From contig DAOVYS010000019.1 in assembly GCA_030635485.1 (NCBI GenBank), positions 1-19,968 on the forward strand: DNA of 19,968 nucleotides. The letters are read 5' to 3'. Below, piece after piece: positions 1 to 7,700 of the stretch. The position numbers and the translations under genes were made by a program. The stretch comes from Pseudomonadota bacterium. Lineage in GTDB: Bacteria; Desulfobacterota; Desulfobulbia; Desulfobulbales; DAOVYS01. Below the pieces are notes generated by a model that was not told the DNA's origin, ran no database searches, and was given only the letters and a program-made list of their open reading frames with translations. Position 1 is the stretch's first letter, and each line of letters opens with the position of its first letter.

Positions 1-22
1 AATCCGGAGAAGGCATTCCCCT

Positions 23-62
23 AAAAAACGGGCCGTTCAGGCCTCAACAGCCTTTGCGGCCC
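23..62 (-). terminator. Intrinsic terminator of the sigma/anti-sigma operon
   Basis: Read on the minus strand, GGGCCG (62-57) pairs with CGGCCC (35-30). Inside this is a second short stem (AGGC/GCCT, 53-50 with 42-39) closed by a 7-base loop. The hairpin is followed directly by a GTTTTTT run (30-24). A GC-rich stem plus U-tract about 100 bases past the anti-sigma stop codon fits a Rho-independent terminator. A separate perfect 8-bp hairpin (CACGGGAC/GTCCCGTG, 71-78 with 82-89) lies between the stop and this terminator and has no U-tract. Confidence 0.7.
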
Positions 63-157
63 GCCGGAATCACGGGACCGAGTCCCGTGGGAGGAAGGAA
101 CGAATAGATTGGTCATGGAATTATGTAACCGTTCACCAGGGGTACGAACTTACGGGA

Positions 158-1126
158 TTATTGCAGCCGGACAGTCACCATAAGTATCTTTTTGGAAGTC
201 TTGGAATTTTCTGTTTGCATTTCATCAGGGGAAAAGACAGCGTCCCTCGAAGTCAGGATCTGTCGCAGACCGGGCAGTTCTTCATTTTTCAGGATAATCA
301 GGAGGACATCATCTTTCAATAGTCGGGCCTGCCACTTTTCAGAATCCATCAGTTTATGAAAAAGATCGGCATACTGCTCAGGAGCACCTGCGTTTACCGT
401 GACCATAATGTCAGGGGTCAGCCTATGTCCGGAATATGGGTTGGCTTTTATAGAATGTTTGCCTGGAGCCCCCCTGTCAGGTCCCAGGGATACAAAACCG
501 ACGCCTGCTTCAGGCTGTCTTCCGGCAGATGGAGCCATGCTCTCCACCATGGCCGGCGGATGAATATGAAACGGCGCCTTTGCAAATTGACGGTTAACCA
601 CGGAACGAGGTGGTACTTCAGGATGACCGGCAGGCTGACTACTCTCCGTCTTCTGGTCGGTCGTGGTTGGAGTTTCAGAGGATGCGGGAACGGCTTCAGG
701 CGTTTCAACGGTATGGGTATTCTCTGCAATTACGATTTTTTCGGGCAGGGCTGGATTATTCGCAGGCCCTCCGTAATTTGTCTTCATAAGAGTTACGGTA
801 AGAAGCGCTACCACAATTGCAGCGGCTGCCGCGGACAGGGAGAGATTAATCGGCCGGGCCTGTTTGAACTGTTCGATGAGTCTTAAGAACAGATTTTTCT
901 GTTCAAGCTTTTCATGGATCCCCGTAAGCATGCCGGAAGGAGCGGACGCCGGTTCCACTTCATTGAGCCATTGCACCGTTTTCTGAAAAGATTTCCATTC
1001 ACTGGAGCAGTCTGCGCAGGAGTTCACATGACCCTGAAGCATGGATATTGTTTTTGTATCGAGTTCGTGATCCGACCATGCGGAAAACATATCCTGAAAC
1101 CTAAGGCACTCTTTTGGTGTTGTCAT
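158..1126 (-). CDS. Probable membrane-anchored anti-sigma factor (zinc-finger ZAS type, DUF2275-like C-terminus)
   Basis: This 322-residue protein probably binds and inhibits the ECF sigma factor encoded just upstream. Residues 33-40 show the H-x3-C-x2-C zinc-binding anti-sigma motif (H33, C37, C40), the cytoplasmic sigma-binding part of zf-HC2/ZAS proteins. A single membrane segment follows at about 95-114 (alanine/valine/leucine rich), then a Pro/Thr/Ser-rich linker and a C-terminal region of about 100 residues that would lie outside the inner membrane. The C-terminus resembles DUF2275 proteins often attached to zf-HC2 domains in deltaproteobacteria, but that assignment is from memory. The gene sits 73 bases after the sigma gene stop, probably in the same transcript. 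The ATG start has no strong Shine-Dalgarno sequence but places the motif at the usual distance from the N-terminus. Release by regulated proteolysis is possible but not shown. Confidence 0.8.
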   Translation of the reverse strand: MTTPKECLRFQDMFSAWSDHELDTKTISMLQGHVNSCADCSSEWKSFQKTVQWLNEVEPASAPSGMLTGIHEKLEQKNLFLRLIEQFKQARPINLSLSAAAAAIVVALLTVTLMKTNYGGPANNPALPEKIVIAENTHTVETPEAVPASSETPTTTDQKTESSQPAGHPEVPPRSVVNRQFAKAPFHIHPPAMVESMAPSAGRQPEAGVGFVSLGPDRGAPGKHSIKANPYSGHRLTPDIMVTVNAGAPEQYADLFHKLMDSEKWQARLLKDDVLLIILKNEELPGLRQILTSRDAVFSPDEMQTENSKTSKKILMVTVRLQ

Positions 1127-1182
1127 AGCTGTCTAAAACCTTATGCCAGATTTTTTTGACGGATTTACTTGAGCCCTAAACA

Positions 1183-1211
1183 CACCTTTTACAAGATCAT
1201 CAAAAAAGGTG
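1183..1211 (-). promoter_or_regulatory. Inverted repeat at the sigma/anti-sigma junction
   Basis: CACCTTTT (1183-1190) and AAAAGGTG (1204-1211) form a perfect 8-bp stem with a 13-base loop that overlaps the sigma gene stop codon. On the minus strand it is not followed by a U-tract, so it is unlikely to be a full terminator. It could be a processing or attenuation hairpin that lowers anti-sigma expression relative to sigma. This is inference. Confidence 0.3.
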
Positions 1212-1790
1212 CTTGATTTTATTTTTAAGTGCATTCCTGGCCCGGTTCAGCTTGGATTTTACCGTTCCCAAGGGCACGCCTAAAACTTCGCTTATTTCCT
1301 CGTATGTCATCTCCTGGAGGTCACGCATTATCAAAACCTCTTTTTCCGCTTCAGGCATGGCTGCAATCGCTTTTCTGACTATCCTGGTTCTGTCCTTTTG
1401 TTCGATTTGTCTTTCCGGCGAATCATCATTAGACAGGTAAATCGGCTGCTCCGGATTATCAAGTGAACGGGATGTGAAAAATCCTCTTCTCTGTAGCTTT
1501 TTCAGCCGGTTCCGACAATGATTGACCGCAATCTGATAGAGCCAGGCTGAAAATTTTGAATCATCCCTCAGCATCGACAGTGAACGGTAAGCCGTAATAA
1601 ATATGTCCTGGGTAATGTCCTTTGCTTCCTCCGGAACCTTGAGATAGTTCAGAGCCAGGTTGTAGATACCGGTCTGATAGAGCATCACCAGTCTGTTGAA
1701 TGGCTGAGAGTCGCCTTTACGCAGGGCCTTGACCAGTTCGGCGGTCTCCTGCCTGAGTTTTTCCTTATGGTTGTTTTTTGGGCAACTCAC
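1200..1790 (-). CDS. ECF-family RNA polymerase sigma factor (RpoE/SigW-like)
   Basis: This 196-residue protein has the two-domain layout of extracytoplasmic-function sigma factors. Region 2 (about 27-100) contains the core sequence EEAKDITQDIFITAYRSL and the promoter-melting stretch FSAWLYQIAVNHCRN. After a short linker, region 4 (about 135-190) contains MPEAEKEVLIMRDLQEMTYE and a helix-turn-helix ending in LGTVKSKLNRARNALK. It would direct RNA polymerase to a small stress or envelope regulon and be held inactive by the membrane protein encoded downstream. The start is a GTG (1788-1790). No good Shine-Dalgarno is visible, but a candidate ECF promoter ends about 24 bases upstream, which would give a short leader. 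ECF subgroup cannot be fixed by eye. Confidence 0.92.
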   Translation of the reverse strand: MSCPKNNHKEKLRQETAELVKALRKGDSQPFNRLVMLYQTGIYNLALNYLKVPEEAKDITQDIFITAYRSLSMLRDDSKFSAWLYQIAVNHCRNRLKKLQRRGFFTSRSLDNPEQPIYLSNDDSPERQIEQKDRTRIVRKAIAAMPEAEKEVLIMRDLQEMTYEEISEVLGVPLGTVKSKLNRARNALKNKIKHLF

Positions 1791-1810
1791 TGATTCTTAT
1801 TCCGTACTTA

Positions 1811-1841
1811 TCTAATGACATCGGCTCATGGAAAAAGTTCC
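1811..1841 (-). promoter_or_regulatory. Candidate autoregulatory ECF promoter
   Basis: On the minus strand GGAACTT (1841-1835) is followed after 15 bases by GTCATT (1819-1814). This matches the GGAACTT-N15-GTC pattern of RpoE-type ECF promoters. It lies about 24 bases upstream of the sigma factor start codon, so the sigma factor may transcribe its own operon. The match is by eye and no transcript start is known. Confidence 0.5.
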
Positions 1842-2086
1842 CTGATTAGTCTTTTTGTAAAATTTGAATACAAAAAAGGCCGTTATCGATTCCAAGTCAC
1901 TAAACCAAAAATAAAATTAAACCTCAACCGTTATCACCAGCTACTCTTTTATTGACTGCTATTGCATTTTAAGGTACTTGTGTATGGTTGGGTATCGGTT
2001 ATGCGGCACCCGGTAATTATAAAACGTTTTTCGGAACCAACCAACTATTGTCAATATGGCGTTATAACACGCTTATTTTACCCTGA
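1842..2086. other. Divergent intergenic region
   Basis: This AT-rich stretch separates the minus-strand sigma operon from the plus-strand carbamoyltransferase gene. Apart from the ECF-type promoter at its left edge I see no gene or RNA. A TTGACT (1953-1958) could be a -35 element for the plus-strand gene, but no convincing -10 sits at the right distance. No Shine-Dalgarno precedes the ATG at 2087. Confidence 0.4.
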
Positions 2087-3943
2087 ATGGCAGCAATAAC
2101 AACCTCCAATATCCTGGGCATCTCCGCCTATTATCACGATAGTGCCGCTGCATTAGTGACAAACGGTGTTATCACGGCCGCGGCCCAGGAGGAACGTTTT
2201 TCACGAAAAAAACATGATGCCGGCTTTCCGGTATCAGCTGTCAGGTACTGCCTGTCCGAGGCAGGGATTAAAATCACGGACCTTGACCACGTTGTATTTT
2301 ACGATAAACCCTTTTTGAAATTCGAAAGGCTCCTTGAGACCTATCTGGGTTTTGCCCCCCGGGGCCTGCGCTCCTTTACGGCAGCCATGCCGGTCTGGTT
2401 AAAGGAAAAGCTGTTTTTGAAAAATACGCTTAAAAAGGAATTGGCAGCTCTTGGGGGTTGCAAAACATCACAGCTCCCTCCACTTCTTTTTACCGAGCAT
2501 CATCAGTCCCATGCCGCTTCCGCCTTTTTCCCCAGTCCTTTTGATGATGCGGCCGTCCTCTGCCTGGACGGGGTAGGCGAATGGGCTACAACATCGGCCT
2601 GGCACGGGCAAGGCAACAGGCTTATCCCTCTCTGGCAGATCGATTTTCCACATTCCCTGGGCCTTCTCTATTCCGCATTCACCTATTACACCGGATTCAA
2701 AGTGAATTCCGGCGAATACAAGCTCATGGGCCTTGCTCCGTATGGTGAGCCTCGCTTTGTGGACCGGATCATGGACAATCTCCTTGATCTGAAGGAGGAT
2801 GGGACGTTCCGGTTGGACATGGACTATTTCGACTATGCCACAGGCCTTACCATGACAAATCACAGGTTCAATAAACTTTTTAATGGGCCGCCGCGAAAAA
2901 GGGAGTCTGAAATCACACAGCGGGAGATGGATCTTGCACGTTCCATCCAGGTAGTGACCGAGGATGTCGTGATGCGGTTGGTCCATACGATTCAAAAGGA
3001 GACCGGAGCCAAAAATCTGTGCCTTGCCGGCGGTGTTGCCTTGAACTGCGTTGCAAACGGTCGGATCATGCGCGAGGGGCCTTTTGAGAAAATCTGGATT
3101 CAGCCCGCGGCAGGCGATGCGGGAGGCGCGTTGGGGGGTGCGATTGCGGCGTGGCACCAATACGGTAATCATGAACGTATTTCGGATGGCGTTGACAAGA
3201 TGCGAGGCTCCTACCTGGGGCCCGGATTTTCAGAAGGTGAAATCAAGACATTTCTGGGCTCAATGTCAGCGCCCTTTAAACAGCTTTTCGACGATGAACT
3301 GTTCACGCGTCTGGCCGAGATTCTGGCTCAGGGCAAGGTGGTCGGCTGGTTCCAGGGCAGGATGGAATTCGGACCCAGAGCCCTGGGCGGCCGTTCCATT
3401 TTGGGAGACCCGCGGAACAGCGACATGCAGTCGGTCATGAATCTTAAGATCAAATACAGGGAGTCCTTTCGCCCCTTTGCGCCCTCCGTACTTGCCGAGC
3501 AGGTGTCAGACTATTTTGATCTGGACGGTGAAAGTCCGTACATGCTTATCGTGGCGCCGGTCAGGGAGGAACTCAGGGTAAGGCTGTCCGGGGATGGGAA
3601 GGAAAAATTCGGGATAGAAAAACTTAAAATCAGGCGTTCTGAATTGCCGGCCATTACCCATGTGGATTATACTGCCCGTATTCAGACCGTGCATAAGGAA
3701 ACGAATCCGCGCTATCACGCGTTGATCAGCCGGTTTTATGAACGTACCGGCTGCGGGGCGCTCGTGAATACATCTTTCAACGTGCGGGGTGAACCTATTG
3801 TCTGCACGCCCGAGGATGCGTACCGCTGTTTCATGCGTACAGAGATGGATTATCTGGTGCTTGAAAATTTCCTGCTGGACAAAAAACAACAGCCTTGCCG
3901 GGAGAAAGATGAATCCTGGAAAACCGAATTTGAACTGGATTGA
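2087..3943 (+). CDS. Carbamoyltransferase, NodU/CmcH (TobZ-like) family
   Basis: This 618-residue enzyme probably moves a carbamoyl group from carbamoyl phosphate, through carbamoyl-AMP, to a hydroxyl of an unknown acceptor. The N-terminal Kae1-like domain starts with LGISAYYHDSAAAL (10-23), then EERFSRKKHDAGFP, then the metal-site motif EHHQSHAASAFFPS with H138 and H142. It continues with LCLDGVGEWATTSAWHG and CLAGGVALNCVANGR. The YrdC-like C-terminal carbamoyltransferase domain (about 400-600) shows WFQGRMEFGPRALGGRSILG, YRESFRPFAPSV and ALVNTSFNVRGEPIV. Length and motif order are normal for the family, and all recognised key motifs are present. It is followed by SxtJ-like and DUF5989-like genes, a combination known next to such enzymes in many bacteria. 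No biosynthetic gene cluster is visible nearby, so the acceptor is unknown. Confidence 0.93.
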   Translation: MAAITTSNILGISAYYHDSAAALVTNGVITAAAQEERFSRKKHDAGFPVSAVRYCLSEAGIKITDLDHVVFYDKPFLKFERLLETYLGFAPRGLRSFTAAMPVWLKEKLFLKNTLKKELAALGGCKTSQLPPLLFTEHHQSHAASAFFPSPFDDAAVLCLDGVGEWATTSAWHGQGNRLIPLWQIDFPHSLGLLYSAFTYYTGFKVNSGEYKLMGLAPYGEPRFVDRIMDNLLDLKEDGTFRLDMDYFDYATGLTMTNHRFNKLFNGPPRKRESEITQREMDLARSIQVVTEDVVMRLVHTIQKETGAKNLCLAGGVALNCVANGRIMREGPFEKIWIQPAAGDAGGALGGAIAAWHQYGNHERISDGVDKMRGSYLGPGFSEGEIKTFLGSMSAPFKQLFDDELFTRLAEILAQGKVVGWFQGRMEFGPRALGGRSILGDPRNSDMQSVMNLKIKYRESFRPFAPSVLAEQVSDYFDLDGESPYMLIVAPVREELRVRLSGDGKEKFGIEKLKIRRSELPAITHVDYTARIQTVHKETNPRYHALISRFYERTGCGALVNTSFNVRGEPIVCTPEDAYRCFMRTEMDYLVLENFLLDKKQQPCREKDESWKTEFELD

Positions 3944-4043
3944 TTGGAACTTCAGGTGGATAGACTGAAGGTGGAAGCCTCTTAGGAACAAATTATACGC
4001 GATTACACAATCTTTAATAATTTTTGACCTTACTCCCTTAACC

Positions 4044-4153
4044 TGTAAGCGCTCACAGGTGCTGCAGCTGTGCGTGATCAGGGTGACCGGCTATAGCTAA
4101 ACTATGCTGGTTGCCCTGATCACGTGCAGATGCGGTGCCTGTGAACGCTTACA
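4044..4153 (+). repeat. 110-bp imperfect palindrome, predicted long RNA hairpin
   Basis: Left arm 4044-4091 and right arm 4106-4153 are 48 bases each and match at 38 of 48 positions by manual alignment. They share perfect blocks TGTAAGCG, TCACAGG and CGTGATCAGGG. The stem continues with ATAG/CTAT (4093-4096 with 4102-4105), leaving a CTAAA loop. Of the ten mismatched positions, eight become G-U wobble pairs in plus-strand RNA, so the hairpin would be nearly continuous. It sits between the carbamoyltransferase stop and the SxtJ-like start, in the presumed mRNA. It lacks a U-tract. It may be a dispersed palindromic repeat, an mRNA stabilising or processing element, or a small RNA. Confidence 0.75.
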
Positions 4154-4163
4154 ACTGAACAAA

Positions 4164-4580
4164 ATGTTTGCAGAATACAATAAACCGAACAAAAAGGACC
4201 TCCGCCGGTTCGGACAGATCCTGGGCGCTTTTATTGCCATTATTTTCGGGCTCCTGGCCCCCTTTTGGGCGGATCGTCCCTTCCCTGCTTGGCCTGCCTG
4301 GCCGTGGGCGGTTGCCGGAATCCTGTGGTTGTGGGCCTTCGTGCTTCCAGGGACCCTTTACCCGCTTCATCGTTTTTGGATGGGGCTTGGATCGATTCTT
4401 GGCCGGATAAATACGCGGATAATACTGACCATTCTTTTTTACTGCATGATGGTTCCGATCGGGCTTATAATGCGCATTGGAGGAAGGGACCCAATGGCCC
4501 GCCGTTATGATCCGGACGCGGTCACATACAGGACGGCATCCCGGAAAAAACAACCTGAAAGTATGGAGAACCCTTTCTGA
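4164..4580 (+). CDS. SxtJ-like small membrane protein
   Basis: From the ATG at 4164 this encodes 138 residues with three likely membrane segments: about 17-36 (FGQILGAFIAIIFGLLAPFW), about 44-66 (beginning WPWAVAGILWLWAFVLPG) and about 84-104 (beginning IILTILFYCMMVPIGLI). The conserved feel of YPLHRFWMGLG between segments two and three and RIGGRDPMARRYDP after the third is typical of the SxtJ family, named from the saxitoxin cluster and commonly found next to carbamoyltransferases. Function is unknown. A start at 4104 is possible in frame but would lie inside the palindrome and add a Cys-rich tail, so I prefer 4164. No clear Shine-Dalgarno is seen. The TGA stop overlaps the next ATG by one base, implying translational coupling. 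Confidence 0.8.
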   Translation: MFAEYNKPNKKDLRRFGQILGAFIAIIFGLLAPFWADRPFPAWPAWPWAVAGILWLWAFVLPGTLYPLHRFWMGLGSILGRINTRIILTILFYCMMVPIGLIMRIGGRDPMARRYDPDAVTYRTASRKKQPESMENPF

Positions 4581-4732
4581 TGCTCGATTTTTTAAGTGAT
4601 TTCTGGAATTTTTTTCGAGAACGTAAAAAATATTGGCTTTTACCTATAATTATCGTATTGCTGCTACTCGGCACCCTTATTGTTCTCACTCAGGGTTCGG
4701 CTGTTGCGCCCTTTATTTACACATTGTTCTGA
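4580..4732 (+). CDS. DUF5989-like 50-residue membrane protein
   Basis: A short ORF begins at the ATG overlapping the previous stop (ATGA arrangement, 4578-4582). It encodes 50 residues: an amphipathic, aromatic start (MLDFLSDFWNFFRERKKYWL), one membrane helix at about 21-37 rich in I/V/L, and a short tail ending in FIYTLF. The charged RERKK just before the helix predicts a cytoplasmic N-terminus. Size, the WxFFRERKKYWLLP pattern and position after carbamoyltransferase and SxtJ match the DUF5989 family. It is probably a partner of the SxtJ-like protein. Biochemical function is unknown. It is easy to miss in automatic annotation because of its size. Confidence 0.78.
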   Translation: MLDFLSDFWNFFRERKKYWLLPIIIVLLLLGTLIVLTQGSAVAPFIYTLF

Positions 4733-4748
4733 TATTACAGATCTTGTC

Positions 4749-4769
4749 GGGTGGTCAAGTCGACCACTC
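4749..4769 (+). repeat. Small hairpin before the activase gene
   Basis: GGGTGGTC-type left arm (4749-4756) pairs with GACCACTC (4762-4769), giving an 8-bp stem with one G-U pair and a 5-base loop. There is no U-tract after it, so termination is doubtful. It lies in the 59-base gap between the DUF5989-like gene and the activase gene. Confidence 0.3.
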
Positions 4770-4791
4770 AACCATTCAACATATTTGGTGA

Positions 4792-7700
4792 ATGACTATG
4801 GGAATACAAAAAAAATCATACCCTGAAGGACGATCAAACAAAACAACAAACGTTCTGGGTCTGTGTCTCGGAGCATCCACAGTGACGGTCGTTCATGTGA
4901 GAGAGAAATCCGATGTTGATGCAGGGACGGATTGTGTTCGAGAGATAGTTAAATATTCGGTGCATCCCCATGACGGGGACCCGAAACGGACATTGCTTAA
5001 GGCGCTCAGTGATTTTGATATCGATTCCTTTGACCGTGTTGCGGCCACGGGCAGGAGGTTCAGAAAATTTGTCAACCTTTCCTCGTTACCCGAACCGGAA
5101 GCAGTCGAACACGCCTACGCCTTTGTCAAATCCGACGATGTTGCATGCAATGCTGTAGTATCCGCGGGAGGTGAGACCTTCATGGTCTATGTCTTAAATA
5201 AACGCGGCCGGATCTCAAATGTCCTGACAGGCAACAAATGCGCTTCAGGGACCGGCGAATTTTTTCTTCAGCAGCTTCGAAGAATGGACGTGTCCCTTGA
5301 AGAGGCGGCCCAGTGGTCTGCCAAAGAAAAGGTCCATTATGTCTCGGGCCGATGTTCGGTTTTTTGCAAGTCGGACTGCACCCACGCCACCAATAAGGGG
5401 GTTCCCAAATCAAGGGTCACGGCCGGTCTCTGCAAGATGATGGCGAGCAAGGTACTTGAGCTTCTTAAAAGGGTGGAGCGTAAAGACATCATGATCACGG
5501 GCGGCACGGCCCATAACAAGATGATGATCGAGTATCTCCGCCAGGATATTCCAGGTCTGGTAGTGCCTGAAGAGGCGCCCTATTTTGAGGCGTTAGGAGC
5601 AGCGATCTGGGCTCTTGAAAACGAGACCGACCCCTTTCCCGGGACGGACGGCCTTTTCAAGACCGAGGCAACCTCTTTTGATACATTGCCTCCATTAAGG
5701 GATTATGAGCATATAGTGGAATTTAAGACCATGGAGACAGGGGAAATCAGGCCTGGAGATGTCTGCATCCTGGGACTTGACGTGGGTTCCACTACTACCA
5801 AAGCGATTCTTCTGCGCAAAGAGGACGATGCCATGCTCGCGTCCATCTATCTGCGCACAAACGGCGATCCGGTGGGAGCATCCAGGTTGTGCTATCAGAA
5901 TATCCTGGATCAGGTCAAAGAGAAGCTCGACCCATCGGAAATCTCCATCATCGGTCTGGGCGTCACAGGTTCAGGCCGTCAGATCGCCGGTCTTCATGCA
6001 CTCACCGACGGCGTACTAAACGAGATAATAGCGCATGCCACGGCCGCCGTCTATTTTGATCCAAAGGTGGATACCATATTCGAGATCGGCGGCCAGGACG
6101 CAAAGTATACGTACATCACCAATTCGGTGCCGTCGGATTATGCAATGAACGAGGCCTGTTCCGCGGGAACCGGATCATTTCTGGAAGAGTCGGCACACGA
6201 GACGCTCGGTATCAAGATGGAAGATATTGCAGACGTTGCGCTCATGGCTGAAAATCCTCCTAACTTTAACGACCAGTGTGCAGCATTCATCACATCCGAT
6301 ATCAAGAACGCTATTCATGAAGGTGTTGAACATAAGGATATAGTTGCCGGTCTGGTCTATTCCATCTGCATGAACTACTCAAACCGCGTCAAGGGCAACC
6401 GGCCGGTCGGGGAGAAGGTTTTTATGCAGGGAGGGGTCTGTTACAACAGTGCGGTCCCGCTTGCCATGGCATCCCTTGTGGGCAAGCCCATTGTGGTTCC
6501 GCCCGAACCCGGTCTCATGGGTTCGTTCGGCGTTGCACTCGAGGTCAAAAAGAGAATCGACTTAAAGCTGACCAAGGAGAGTTCCTTTGACCTCAATGTC
6601 CTTGCAAACAGAGAGGTGGAATACGGAAAGACCTTTACATGCAGGGGAGGAAAGGGGAAATGCGACCGCAGGTGCCGGATCGCAATGATCATACTTGACG
6701 GCAGGAAATACCCCTTTGGGGGCGCCTGTAACCGCTACTACAACATGCGGAACGAGATCAAGTTCGATGTTGAAGCTCTGGATCTTGTCCGTATCAGGCA
6801 GCAGCTGGTATTTGACAAGTATGCGGGCCGCGTTGCCCGTGATGCGAAGAAAAGGGGAAGAATCGGATTCAATCGGAGCTACCTGGTAAACACCTATTTC
6901 CCTCTCTATTCGACCTTTTTTGCCGAACTCGGATTTGAATCAATCCTTCCGGACTCGCCGTCCAAGGAGGGTATTGATCAGAGAAATGCCGCGTTCTGCT
7001 ATCCCGGAGAACTGAGCCATGGTTTTTTTCATACTCTATTGAATATTGAAGATCCTTTGGATTATATCTTCCTGCCCCATTTCAAGGCGGTTCCGACCCA
7101 GTCGGACAACACGAGTTCCCAGGTCTGTCCGCTGGTCCAGGGTGAGACCTTTTATCTTAGAGCCGCATTTAAGAGAGAACTGGACGAACTCGGTAAAAAA
7201 GGGACTAGACTCCTGGCCCCGCTTCTGAACCTGACAAAAGGTATTGAAAGCGCCCAAGCTCCGCTGGTCGAAAGCGCGCTTAAGATGGGAATAAGCAGAA
7301 AGGAGGCAAAAGAGGCCTTTAAAAAGGCGCTTCTCAGACAGGAAAAATGTATGGCGGAATTCAAGGAGATCGGCAGGAGGGTCCTTTCCGATCTGGAGGC
7401 AAATCCGGAAAAGACCGCTGTTGTGATGTTCGGCCGCCCATACAACGCGTTTGTTGAAGAGGCGCACATGGGGATCCCTCATAAGCTTGCATCCCGCGGA
7501 ATTTTGACCATCCCCTTGGATTTCCTGCCGTTTGATAATGAGAGATCCAAACGCCACATGTACTGGGGTATGGGGCAGCTGATCCTGAAGGCGGCCCGAT
7601 TCGTTGAAAAACACCCCCAGCTCTTCGGCACATTCATAACCAATTTTTCGTGTGGCCCGGATTCGTTTATCGTAGGGTATTTCAGAAGCATCATGGGTCG

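Noticed and set aside
356..886. Plus-strand ORF opposite the anti-sigma gene (176 codons)
   Set aside because: It is antisense to a gene with clear motifs and its translation has an odd Arg/Trp/Cys-rich composition with no domain.
2468..3172. Minus-strand ORF of 234 codons opposite the carbamoyltransferase gene
   Set aside because: The plus strand has all carbamoyltransferase motifs here; the antisense frame is a by-product of its codon use.
4044..4160. Integron attC recombination site
   Set aside because: The palindrome has attC-like size, but its ends lack the GTTRRRY/RYYYAAC core sites, and no integrase or cassette array is visible.
4104..4163. Upstream ATG start for the SxtJ-like gene
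   Set aside because: It lies inside the palindrome and adds 20 residues with three cysteines unlike the family; the ATG at 4164 gives a normal N-terminus.
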